NCBI RefSeq assembly: GCF_010183535.1
Contig: NC_071331.1
Span: 18,042,001 to 18,106,000 of the forward strand
Reading direction: 5' to 3'
Source of the DNA: Caenorhabditis remanei
Taxonomy: Eukaryota; Nematoda; Chromadorea; Rhabditida; Rhabditidae
DNA length: 64,000 nucleotides
Shown here: piece by piece, positions 37,460-48,579 of the stretch
Layout: every line of letters begins with the position of its first letter
Numbering within the stretch: position 1 is the first letter of the stretch
Translations under genes and position numbers: made by a program
Notes under the pieces: generated by a model
What the model saw: the letters and a program-made list of their open reading frames with translations, nothing else
Database searches by the model: none
What the model was told of the DNA's origin: nothing

Positions 37460-37909
37460 AAGCAGACGATAACTATGGAAAAACAATAAGTTACTCTCAT
37501 CATTTGTGTGTTTGTCTGCAAGATTGAAATTAAACTAGAAAATATTTGTTTCCTGTTCTAAATTCAATTTGATTTGCTCATCTCAATAGTTTTATTCTAA
37601 ATAAACCGACTTTTTTATCATGTTTCTCTCTTGAATTTTGAATTTTTTCTTTTTAATTCTATACTCTTATTTAATTTTAAACACTTTGTATCCAGAGTCC
37701 TGTATCCCAATGACACTGAATTCCGAATGTAAAAATCAAGAACAAGTTGGACAGTTTCAGCTGTTTTAGTTAGGATCCTTGAATTGGTTCAAATTGGTTA
37801 AAATGTAAGAAACATCGAACAACGCACATATTCATTCTCACATGATGATACATGACATATATTTGTAAGAGGAAATTACAGTAAGTTATGTACGGTATCT
37901 ATATTCAGA
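37460..37909. other. Short intergenic spacer
   Basis: AT-rich, no gene or repeat recognised. Confidence 0.4.
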
Positions 37910-38084
37910 TTGTGAACAATTTGTTGAAATTTTATTTGTATTTTATGTTTTGTATACATAAATGAACATAATTTATTGAGCCGAATTTAGTTCTTTTTCG
38001 ATGCAATAAGAAAAAAATATTGAAAAATACTACAATTTCTGATCAGAAGTCATAATTTTTATTTACATTACTACATTTTTGTTG

Positions 38085-38358
38085 GAAATTACGCCGACTT
38101 GGAAGGTTCCTTTGTGAAGTCTATTCCCTGCAAACCTATGGGTACTTACCCTCCATAATATGGATTGCTGGTATCTAAACTAGTCCCTGCAATCCTATGG
38201 GTAACTATGAATTAGTCTCCATTTTGTGGCTTGCTTGTCTGAATAGACTATTCCTTGCGAGCCAATGGGTATCTATTGGTCTCCATATTGTGGTTTGCTA
38301 GTTTATAGACTGACAAGTCAACCTTCCAAGTAGGGGCCAATTCCAGCAATAACAAACA
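38085..38358 (-). repeat. TIR-bounded core d of composite repeat
   Basis: Same inverted ends (ttttgttggaa.tt / aattccagcaa) and the cctatgggtacttaccctcc units of the left copy, on the other strand. Confidence 0.65.
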
Positions 38359-38579
38359 TTATCTCTACTTCCAAGGTATTGCGCCAAAGGGCTAGGCGAG
38401 AGCAAGCTACTAGATTTTTCTTTGTGCAAACTCACATTCCGTGAAGAGCATAGTTAGAAATGAACGAAAAAGTGAGAAACACGCGATGAAAAAACAACTC
38501 ATGACCGATGATCTGGTTTAACAAATTACGCGTGAGACAAAGGTCAAATGATCTTTACTAATAATATTCAGCAGATCCG

Positions 38580-39480
38580 TTTGTCTGTCTGTCTGTCGCC
38601 GACTCTAGCGCCCTCTGTACTGAAATTTTCCCCGGATGATGTCCGTTTATTTTTTTAGTTAGAAGAGTTCTAAACTAGGTCACTATGTGAAAAAACATGA
38701 TTTTCAAGCCTTTCGTTGGCTTTCATTTCCGAAATAGGGAAATATGAAATCACGGGAAAAATAGATAGAGACCTCTCTTATTCTACAAACGAATTCATTT
38801 CTCACATTTTTGTAAGTTTTTGAAATGCCTACCGCCCTCCTTACTGGACCGATTTTCTTCGAAGTTGGACCAAAAAAAAAACAGAAATTTTCTCTGAATG
38901 ATGCCCGTCTTTTTCGTTTTTTTAATTATAAAAATGACGTCCATCTGAGTCAGAAACACTGATGTGGGAATCGAAAGGTGAAATAGCGGGAGAGACGGTC
39001 GGCAAATGCTTGCGGGGAATAGATTTTTGGAACCATTGGATTTATTATGTTCCACTGTAACACCCAGAAAGGTGTTGTTGAAAAGGAGGTTTAGTCGCCG
39101 TCAGGCGACGTGAACCGACTGGTACGAGATATTTCCGGTACTTACGGTAGTTTTCATAGGTTTTATTTTTTTAGCTGTATTACAATGGATCCGATGTGTA
39201 CGGTTTCAAGTTTGCAGACCAATCTGCCCTAATGGGACGAGTTGTGACGCCCCGCGTCCCTGTCCCGCGCGCCCCCAGATAGTCATAAAACAGCTAAATA
39301 TGAACCAATATTCTTGAAACTTTGGAAACCCCAGCTATGCCATCAGGCTTTGTGAAAGTTTGACTACTCTCCGGCAAAAATTTATTGTCTCTGAAATCTC
39401 TGAAACATCGACATCAGAATTGATCAGATTTTGAGAAGGGATGGTTAGGAACACAAGGATTCTTTTTTTCGCTGTACTAT
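38580..39480. other. Insert specific to the right composite repeat
   Basis: Begins with a (gtct)n run near 38582 and contains a short hairpin (agtcgccgtcaggcgacg, about 39090-39107). No gene recognised. Confidence 0.35.
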
Positions 39481-39828
39481 TTGTTTTTTTAATGAACCCC
39501 GATTTGGATGACCCCTTGTGAACAGTCTATTCCCTGCAAACCTATGGGTACTTACCCTCCATAATATGGAATGCTGGTATCTAAACTAGTCCCTGCAATC
39601 CTATGGGTAACTATCTGTTGGTCTCCATATAGCGGTTTGCTGGTTTATAGACTAAATTGTCTATTCCATGCAATCCTATGGGAACTTACCCTGCATATTG
39701 TGGTTTGCTGGTTCATTGACAACAAAGTCAATCCCCTGCAATCCTATGCGAATCTATTGATCTCCATCTAACGGTTTGCTGGTTTATAAACTGATTACGA
39801 ACTAAAAGGTTTTCTATTTCGCTGTTTT

Positions 39829-40179
39829 ATTTGTTTTCGTTGGAATTAACCCCAACTAGGAAGGTTCTTTTGTGAAGTCTAGTCCCTGCAATCCTATGGG
39901 TAACTATATATATATTAGTCTCCATTTTGTGGCTTGCTGGCTTATAGTCTGAATAGACTATTCCCTGCAAGCCTATGGGTATCTATTGGCCTCCATATTG
40001 TGGTTTACTAAAACCTATGGGTACTTACCCTGCATAAAATGGATTACTGGTTCATTGACAACAAAGTCAATCACCTGCAATCCTATGCGAATCTATTGGT
40101 CTCCATCTAACGGTTTGCTGGTTTATAGACTGACAAGCTAACCTTCACAGTTTGGGCCTATTCCAACAAAAACAAAAAG
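39829..40179 (-). repeat. TIR-bounded core f of composite repeat
   Basis: Clear inverted ends (tttgttttcgttggaatta and ttccaacaaaaacaaa) around the usual degenerate interior. A further degraded core precedes it at about 39490-39800. Confidence 0.65.
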
Positions 40180-40959
40180 TATTGCTGCTTCCAAGGTATT
40201 GCGCCAAAAGGCTAGGCTAGAGCAAGCTGCTAGGTGTTTTTTTTGTGTAAACTCACATTCCGTGACGAGCAGTGTAGTTAGAAATGAACGAGAAAGTGAG
40301 AAACACGCGGTTAGAAAACAACTCACGTTCTGGTTTAATAAATTACGCGTGGTACAAAGGTCAAGTTCCTTTTTACTAGATATAGTTACGGTTCGTTTGC
40401 AGACGGAAAAAGACAAGTCCCTGATCTCCGCGCTGAGCTAGATACGGTTCTATTCTTACACCCATCTCAATCCTCTGCTGCTCGTCGATGATGAATCGGA
40501 AGGTGGCGCGGAGAGGGACAGAGCGAGACGGCATTCAAGAAATCTGTAAAACTCAATTTTCCGACGCCAAAGTTTTTGGAAGAGAAACTAACCAGACAAG
40601 AGACGATGGAGGAGAGACGTCATCGCTGGCCAAATATAAAATTCAAACTGATTGAAGTTTGTTTTTACCGATAAGATCGAATGAATTGAGTCGGCCAGGT
40701 CACGTCAATTTTTATGATTGGTTTTATTTCTTATTCAGAACATAGGAAGCACAGGATTTTTTGAACGTGACATATGACTTCCGGCTTTTCTGTTCTGAAT
40801 TTAATTCGATTTGCTTATCTAAATAGTTAATTTATTCAAAATAAAACTATTTTTAACATGTTCCTCTCTTGAATTTCAAATTACGTCTTTTGAATTCTGA
40901 ATTCTTATTTATTTATTTCAATTCTAAATCCAGAATCCAGTGTCCTCAATCTCGAGAAA

Positions 40960-41422
40960 CGGGGAATGTCTTCAACAGGCAATCGCTATCGGTTCGTTCC
41001 CTTATAATCCTATTCTTCCGAAATAAAATAATCTTCTCTTCTAGTGAAACCTGGCGTGAAATTCCGAGAAATCGGCAACGTCATCCAGAAACACGCGAAT
41101 GCCAACGGATTCTCAGTGGTCAAAGGATACTGTGGACACGGAATTCATCGACTTTTCCACATTATGCAAGTGAGTGAATTGAATTCTCTTTCCCTTTTCC
41201 ATATTTCATATTTTTGCAGAGAATAACGCGACTGGAGTCATGAAGGCCGGCAACTCGTTCACCATCGAACCGATGATCAATGCTGGCACATTCCACGACG
41301 ACAAATGGCCATATGATTGGACTGCCGTTACGGTACATTACCTTATTTCCAGCAATTCATATTTTAACAAGAGAGATCAAAACCGCCCGTGGTTTATGGA
41401 CCAGATTGAACAAAAGTACTGA
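40960..41422 (+). pseudogene. Broken copy of the 3' half of MAP1
   Basis: Starts within MAP1 exon 4 and keeps the introns, so it is a DNA-level copy rather than retroposed. Two deletions: 19 bp in the exon-5 equivalent (after ATCGACTTTT, between short ccaca repeats), and about 90 bp that removes the last acceptor and the start of the final exon. The first lies next to the conserved metal-binding His region. Not functional. Confidence 0.85.
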
Positions 41423-44202
41423 TTACAGGGTTCCATTGCATTTGACATAATTGTTATCATTATATTTGAATTCGTAAATAAAATTGTCCTTTTCAAACCT
41501 TTTCTTTCCTTCTCTACCTCTATAATTATGCACAAGTAGGTGCAAATGAGCTCCCTTCTCTTTCTCTCTCTGACAGACCACCCTTACAACCTTTTCACGT
41601 AACCCCACTGATTTCTAATTCATGAGCCTTCGCTTTCATAATGAGAAGAGAGTGCAGAAGACGAAGAGGCGGCAGAGATTTGTGACAAATGTGCACAGGT
41701 GAGGTGGAAACGCAACAATTCGTCGAGTTTTTCTATTTGAAAACGGTTTCTTGGTAGCAATACGAGACTATTGGTTTTCGTGACTGCTTGGCGTATCGTT
41801 CGACTCCAGATCGAAAGGTTGGGCGTTCGATCCGCTCAGTGGTCAAACTTTTTCGGTTTCTTTTCAACTATTCTCAGATTCTATTGTTTTCGAACTTCTC
41901 CATTCTTCTTCTTCTAACCTGTGGTCACTCTCAACCTTCAAAACTTTCTTCGAAAAAGTAATGTGGAGACACTCTCTTCACACATTCTCACCCATGACGG
42001 TATAGTTGTGCACTTTGGTGTCCCCTCTTCATCTCTATAAGGGGTCCATTTTAATGGGAGAGCAGAGAGGAGGGACACACGTTTGCCCTTTTTGAAGCAT
42101 TGTTCAAAAGGGAAACTCCGCCCACTTTTCTCTTTCTCGGCTCGACATAATAGACTGAGTGAAGTAGTTGTAGTGCAACATTTCCTTCTTTTGGAATTTT
42201 TCAAGTTTTCTGAGATTTTTGGAGTTGTAGTACATATTCGTTTGTTGTGAAAAGACGTCCCGCGAGCAGTCTTCTTCATCCACAATCATTATCCACCATC
42301 AAAAAACCCCATATTTTTGGGTCCTCGTCACTCGAAGTCTCTTTTTTATCGCTTGTTTTCATCTCGTCTTCTTCCGGGATTTACCCTTTTTCATGCAACA
42401 TTTTCTTTTGTTTTCTTTTTTAGAGAGAACTTTTCGCGCGTTTTTTGGTGGAATGAGTGTCCTTGGAATTGTGACGAAAATGACGGATTGAAAGGAGAGG
42501 TGGATTTCGTCGAAACCTTTTTTCTTTTTTTATGCTTTGTATTTCAATTTTCTTCTTTTGTTGTGTAGGAAGTAATTAGCACCTTTTTGGAATTCGGAGC
42601 TTCCCAATTTGACCGTAATTTCAGTCGTCGGAATGGTTACTACCCTATTTCGGACCGTCTTATTCTATCAGCGAGGACATGAATTCTGGGAGTCAGAGTT
42701 GTACCTCTAAACTTGAAGCTCTGATAACTTTTATTCAAAAAGATCTTAGCGCTACGATTTGAATTGCTTTAAAGTGATCTGCAAAACAAGGTTATTCTCG
42801 AGTACTCTTCCACATCTTTTAGTTGATTCTAAGAGCTACATTAATTAAAATTAAAAACTGGGGTGTACTGTAGTTTCACATGCTTTGTTCTGTAACTCGT
42901 AAGGACAAGTCTCTACTACCATGGACTAGATCTGTAAAATCCCCATTATGAGTAGAAAGAAACCTGGTACTTATAGCTTTAAACCGTCTCCATTTGCTTA
43001 GAAAGGGATCTCTCCTAAATATGAACAGTCAATCTTGAGGAGCTCTGAGCCTCATCTCTTCCCCAATATAATCCCCCTCATCTATATATTTTTCGTCTCC
43101 GTGATCCCTGTAAATCGTACTACTTCTTTTTCATCCCGCCCCCTTCTCATCTCACTAATCGAGTTGGGATTGAAAACGAGAAAACCTCTCCTTTTCTCTT
43201 TTTTCTTCTCCTTTTCAAAACCCATAAATCCGTCATGTTTCGACTTCTCCTCTTCACTTTTTTGCACACAATTCTTCTTTTGCCTCCATCTCTCCTCGAG
43301 ATTTATTCATTTTTTCGCTATTCCATAAATGGCAAGAGAAAGGTATTAGGAAATGGGGAGAGAAGAGGATTACTGCCATTTAGTACTAATCAAAAGAAAA
43401 CATTCGGACACTTTCTTCGAGAAGGGCAGCAGGTGAGACCTAGCTAATCTTCTTATAATTACTGTATTGTTTTTCGTCATGCAGCATGTGCCTCATTTGG
43501 AAATACAATAAGGGAAGGAGGGAGGGTTTGTTTGGGGAGTTGAACGGTTTGTTAATCCAGTGAGGAGATACGTGATATGATTGAAAGGATAAGCAGGGGA
43601 TGCAGCCACCCGGTTAGGAGATTCAGATGACCTTTTTTGGAGCAGCTGTTTTGAACATTATCGTTTGAAATTTGAAATTTCTTCAACTTGAACTCAAAAC
43701 ACAGAATGTCAGAATCCGTTTTCACAACACAAAAAAAGTTGTGAACTACAAACATTGGCATACGTACTTTACACAAAATTTGGAATCCTGCTAAGTATAT
43801 GATACCGTGGCTCTCATTGTAGTGATCCTGTTGAAAAGAATCCGAATCTTCGCGTCTTTAGCTTTCTTTTTGATCTACGACCTTTCAAATCTATGGTGTG
43901 CCTTTTTTTCGACATTTTCGCTTATCAATAATGAAATGTTCAGAACTGAGAGCTCATTACCGTAGACCTCACCTAATAATGTAAAAATTGAATATAATTA
44001 TAAAAAGTTAGAGGAATACGTTCCCAGGTTGTCACTCTCGACAGTTCCCGATTGCGTAGGTGTTGCGCAGCTCTATCGGGTAAAATGGTGAGAAATTAGG
44101 ATTTCTAAAATAGACAGGATTTTTTAAAGGGATTTTTTAAAGGATTTGCCTATTATTAACTGGGAAACAGGATTCAATCGTTCAGTTTCTGAAACCCAAA
44201 CA
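41423..44202. other. Gene-poor stretch up to the retroelement
   Basis: Apart from the tRNA-like sequence at 41782-41845 I can support no gene. Long pyrimidine-rich stretches and short open frames occur (for example 42300-42600 and 43030-43330) without splice-linked or recognisable protein patterns. Confidence 0.4.
41782..41845 (+). tRNA. tRNA-Trp(CCA)-like sequence with shortened D arm
   Basis: Acceptor stem GACTGCT/AGTGGTC pairs fully with two G-T pairs and discriminator A. The anticodon arm is TTCGA-CTCCAGA-TCGAA with anticodon CCA. The T arm is GGGCG-TTCGATC-CGCTC. Only 10 bases (TGGCGTATCG) lie between acceptor and anticodon stems, so the D arm is about 8 bases short and the internal A box is damaged. 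A T-run follows at about 41849. Probably a pseudogene, but the other stems are preserved. Confidence 0.55.
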
Positions 44203-44207
44203 GCTCA

Positions 44208-44993
44208 TGTTGTCAGTTTGACACCTCTAGAATTCAAACTGCCAACTTAACGGCCCCATAATTCCGGGTCACACCGATTTTCCCCGCAAAATCCCCCGAA
44301 ATTATAGTTCCAACTCTTCTAGTCATTTATCTCTGTTCCTCTACTTTATATTCCCTTTTTGTTCTACTCAAAACGATCAACTCTACCTAATTCTACTAAT
44401 TTATTGCCGCGCCTCATTATTTAAACGGCGCGCGCTTTTGTCTACAGTATCCCGTTCGTCGCGGGAGTTAGATGTGCAGGCGGCGCCCAGCCTTTTTAGG
44501 CCAACGCCCGCCGCCTGCCGACTCGCCTCGCCACCGCACTTTTTTACTACTTTTTATGCCACGTTGCGGTCCGTTGGTGACGGGTTTTTCCCCCATTCTT
44601 TCCCTTATTTTATCCCCTTTTATCTGTTCTCCTTCCCCTCGTTTTTCCCCTATAAACCATCTACAAAACCTCTACAAAACTCTACGAAAACTCTACGTAA
44701 CAGGTTTTACCTGACAGGAAGGAGAACCGAAAGGTTTCCTCGCATCCCACTTGGGAGCGAGGTTTTACTCCTACGCATTTTGCTCCACAACTCCTGTCAA
44801 CGGATTTTTCCCTTTCTCTTGTCCCTATCTTTCTCTTAATAAACGGGTCATTGAGAAAATGTGTACTGTTTTGTCGTCTGCATAGCTTATCCGAAGGTTC
44901 TGCGGAACCGGGTCTCATACGGCGCATACAGGGGGTCTCCCTGGGTTATGACTGTGTCCTGGTCTTCGACTGGACCTACAGGCATTGTCAACA
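44208..44993 (+). repeat. 5' LTR (786 bp)
   Basis: Begins TGTTGTCAGTTTGACACC and ends GCATTGTCAACA. Contains AATAAA at 44838-44843. A GC-rich palindromic zone (cggcgcgcgc) lies near 44425, just before a likely transcription start region. Differs from the 3' LTR at about three sites (for example cgcaaaatcc versus cgcaaaaacc). Confidence 0.93.
44838..44843 (+). terminator. Poly(A) signal AATAAA of the LTR
   Basis: Canonical AATAAA in the 5' LTR, repeated at the same offset in the 3' LTR (about 59052-59057), where it would end the genomic transcript. Confidence 0.6.
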
Positions 44994-45003
44994 TGGTGCA
45001 TCG
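44994..45003 (+). other. Primer binding site, probably tRNA-Gly
   Basis: Directly after the LTR end reads TGGTGCATCG, complementary to a tRNA 3' end CGATGCA-CCA. This fits nuclear tRNA-Gly(GCC) over ten bases and diverges afterwards. Assignment from memory of the tRNA sequence. Confidence 0.55.
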
Positions 45004-46078
45004 ACGGACGGTCTGTTTAAGGTAGTAGAACTTCGAGTTCTCCCCTCTACAAGTTACAATTCGAACCCAAGTCGAACCCGCTAGCCTCCCTGGCGTCTGA
45101 GCACTCCACGACCGCGAACTCGACGAAAAACGACGAAATTCTACGATTTCCACGAAAATATACTCGATCGACAACATCTGGCAGCCCGCAGAGGCGATAT
45201 TCTACAAATTATTTGCGAAAATTGCATCATCGGCGAGAAAATCCACAAAAAATCGATAAATCTCCCATAAATATCGATAATTCTACATAAAACAGCTTCA
45301 AATCGTGATGAAATAACTTAATACACACGAAAAGTTTTGATTCCCGCTGAAATTCTACTATTTTCGCCAGAAACTGCCACAATCCATCGAGAAAATTCGA
45401 AAAATCGATATAAATTGTCCTCGCGACGAAATCAGTACCAAATCCGGTCGAACTCTACAAAAAATCCTGAAAAAATCTGAAATCAGGTGTTCCCAGGCTC
45501 TTTCGGCCTTCGGTTGTCATTTTTTCGAAAAAATTCGGTCCAGTTTACCCGAAAATCGATGTAAAAACATCGAAATTATTTGAATTTAATTCAAATTCTT
45601 TTTCGGAGGTATACGGTCGACAATGCGCGAGTCAATGTACGCAGACACCGATTGCGTACAATGCGCACTCGGTTGTGTACAGTACTCACCACGATAAGTG
45701 TGCGCCGACGCTCAAAAATGAGCGTATTGTGCGCGAGGTGTATGCCATACACTCCGCACGCACTCTTGCTCACTCTAAAAAATTTCCGAAATTTTTCCGA
45801 AAAATTCACGTGTTTTATCGATTTTCTCCCTTTTCCCCACACAATTCGATGAAAATCGAATGGAAAGTTGCATCCCATACAGGAAAAGGTAGGTTTGAGT
45901 TGAAAAATACTCCAAATTCGACGAAAATCGCATAAAATGCGTACTCTACACGAAAAAATCGACAATTCGAAGCGGCAGCCCACCAATCGACGGATTTTCT
46001 GAAAATAAAGTCGCCAAACAGGCGCATTCTACACAATTCCAGTTGTCACACACCGAGGAGGCAAAAAAGTCTACAAGT

Positions 46079-46295
46079 ATTATAAATTCACGACACTACG
46101 CCGCATGGCTTTTGGCGCCTCTAATTTGTTCAAAATGGTCTCGAAGCGAAAAACATTATTTGCATTTATTTTTAGACCTGCAAAGCTCGAAAATAGGGTA
46201 TTTGATCTTTTTCAACTACGAGACCATTCCGCGAAATTTCTAATAAATGGGATGCGCCTTTAAAGCCATGCGGCACAGTGTTGTGAATTTATAAT
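46079..46295. mobile_element. Nested palindromic MITE-like element in the leader
   Basis: Ends attataaattcac / gtgaatttataat, and the arms pair for roughly 70 bp through ccgcatggctttt.ggcgc and gatgcgcctttaaagccatgcgg up to tggtctcg / gagacca. TA-rich ends suggest a Tc1/mariner-type TA target. No coding capacity. Confidence 0.7.
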
Positions 46296-47439
46296 AGCCC
46301 ACGAGATGCCGAAAATCGGCAAAAATCGCCACTAAATGGCGAAAATTCGCGAATTCCAGCGAAAACATCTACAAATCGGAGTGGCAACCCACCCTTCTAC
46401 TTAAAAATATCAACTGAACCATCGTAAGTTTCAAATTCAAAAATTTATACGAAAAATCGCAAAAAATGACCAAAATCGGACATTTTTGCTGAAAAATTCC
46501 CATTGGTACCGCAAATCGGACCGATCGGCGTAGAAATGCCTCCCAGGTGAACGCGTGGCCGGAAAAACTTCCGAAAAGCCAGGGAGCAGCCCACTAAAAG
46601 CCAAAAATGGCTAGAAATTTACTATTCTGATGTACTTGAGCTGAAAAATGCCAAAAATTCTGAGCATTCTTAAAAAGAGAATACCCAGAACAGTAAATTA
46701 TCGATTTTACTAGGCGAATTGCTGCCCAAAATTCTAAGAATCATAAAATCCCCACTGAAAATTATTTTCGAAAAACTTCGAAAATTCAAAAATCGATACA
46801 AATCGATTCAAACTGATTTCAATCCACTTAATAATGGATACAACGGAGCAGCCCACTGTTCAAGGGAATTTATGCCCGAATTTCGACAAAAATCAGAAAA
46901 TTTTCCATGGGAATACGATTTCGAAAAAATTCGAAAATCAATAAAAATCCAAACCGATGAAAAATCGATTTGAGAATGATTCTTACTTATTATTTCAATT
47001 ATATAAATTGGCGCAACCCACTTTTAGAGGGGAACCTATGCCCGATTTCTGCCAGAATCCAAAATTTCCTTGAGAGATTAATTTCGAAAAATTTCGAAAG
47101 TCTTTAAAAATAATTTTCGAATATTTTTAAAACTCTAATGATTCTGATTCATTGAAATAATGGATTCCCTAAGCAATTCGCCAAAGTTAGGCCAAATTCT
47201 GATCGATTTCGTGACAGATCAGCCAGATTTCACTGAAAAGTCAGTTGAAAATTTTCTAAAATCGATAAAAATCTCTGGCGCGAGTAATCCCGAAGATCCA
47301 AAAGCCCAGCAATCAATAAAAAAGTGAATGCCGCGGCCGACGAAGCAAAATCTAGTAAGATTTGCAGCCCACACATCAGAAAGTCGGAAATATTTTTCTG
47401 AAAATATTGGAAATTTTCCAAAAATCGATAAAACTCGGT

Positions 47440-47790
47440 TTGAATATTTTCATAGCACCCCCACAAACACTAAGCATAGCCAACAAGGCACGCCAAAAAG
47501 CATTTTTGCTAGGGTAAGTGCTGCCCAAATTTTCATTTTTCTGGAAACTCAGGAAAAACATCCAATCTGAAAAAATTCGGTTGATTGGTAGAAAATTTGG
47601 TGGAAAATACTGGAAAAATTCCAAAAAGTTGATAACATCCGACTTAAATATTTTCATAGCACCCCACAAACACTATTCATAGCCAAAAAGGCATGAAAAT
47701 AAAAAGCTGTTTTGCTAGGGGAAGTGCTGCCCAAATTTTCATTTTTCTGAAAACTTAGAAAATTTTCCAATCTGAAAAATTCGGATGAAA
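47440..47790 (+). repeat. 204-bp tandem duplication in the leader
   Basis: The segment attttcatagcacccc.acaaacact through gtgctgcccaaattttcat occurs at about 47445 and again at about 47650, with small differences. Confidence 0.7.
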
Positions 47791-48331
47791 ATTTTTTGTG
47801 GAGCTTCTGATCTACATCGTACTTTCCTACTTAAGGAAGTATCAGAGCCTTCATAAGGTCACTCGCAGCCCACCTTTATCTGAATTCAAGAAATTTTCAC
47901 TGAGATTTGTGAAATTTTGGAAACATGCCAACTGGTAATAAGCCAAAGGTTATTCTGATTTGCCTGTTATGACTCCAAAGTGAGTCTAAACCAAATCCAA
48001 TAGACCCAATAGTCTTCCGAAGAAAAAACACCGGAGTAATTGATCAGAATTTAACAATTTCGATAAAAACCTGTCAATCTAGTTATTCCAAAAAGAATTT
48101 CCGATGACCAAAGCCTTCTATTGACCACAACGGCAATAGAAATCCGATTGCTTACGATTTTTTAGAAGCACGGAATTCAGAATTTTGGCTTGAAATTGTA
48201 CTTTTTTAAATTCATATCACTTCTTGCCTTGATGTTCTAATAATTCCCTGAAATTGTCCCCGTATATTCATATGCGCTCTCTAAAAACTCTTATCTCTCC
48301 GAAAACACTCAAACATTACTGATTGTTCCAG

Positions 48332-48579
48332 AATGTCCTCGACATCCCAACATCCCACCATCGAGCAACTCGCCAAAGAAGGCGGAGAACTGAAGAGGAA
48401 GAGAAAGAGAATAAAGGAGAGAGCATCCCACAAGGAGACAGTCCAGAAGGAAAGAAGGAGAGAGCAGCCCCACTCTGGCCAATGATCCAAGTCGATCACA
48501 AAACAAGATTGTAGTGAGGGAAACCCCACTCAAAGATGAGGACACTTGCTCCCTTCGCATTCCTGGGGAAAGCCAGTGA
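48332..48579 (+). other. Exon-like segment in the leader
   Basis: A ttgttccag acceptor precedes an ATG (48333 region) that opens a short basic frame (MSSTSQHPTIEQLAKEGGEL, ending HSGQ at about 48482). A consensus donor (cca|GTGAGT) lies at 48579 and a new acceptor (cttcttccag) ends near 48631. It could be a small accessory exon of subgenomic RNAs. Low certainty. Confidence 0.3.

Larger units (their letters stand above)
37910..40775 (-). repeat. Composite repeat, right copy (inverted)
   Basis: Reverse complement of 5683-8530 with rearrangements. 37910-38060 mirrors the 3' flank near 8400-8530. 40380-40775 mirrors the single-copy part at 5683-6070, including acctggccgactcaattcat. Between them lie at least two TIR-bounded cores and about 900 bp (38580-39480) not found in the left copy. 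No transposase ORF. Confidence 0.7.

Noticed and set aside
39090..39107. Short hairpin as a transposon end
   Set aside because: No partner end or target duplication found nearby.
42317..43447. Several hydrophobic plus-strand open frames as genes
   Set aside because: They arise in pyrimidine-rich DNA (Phe/Leu/Ser codons), with no splice links or recognisable family.
44438..44839. 133-codon frame in the LTR, repeated at 58652
   Set aside because: It is LTR sequence in both places, with no protein features; it overlaps the likely promoter and R region.
45640..45780. Short-unit array of tgcgc/gtac-rich sequence as CRISPR-like or satellite
   Set aside because: Units are irregular in length and spacing; no true array, and the genome is eukaryotic.
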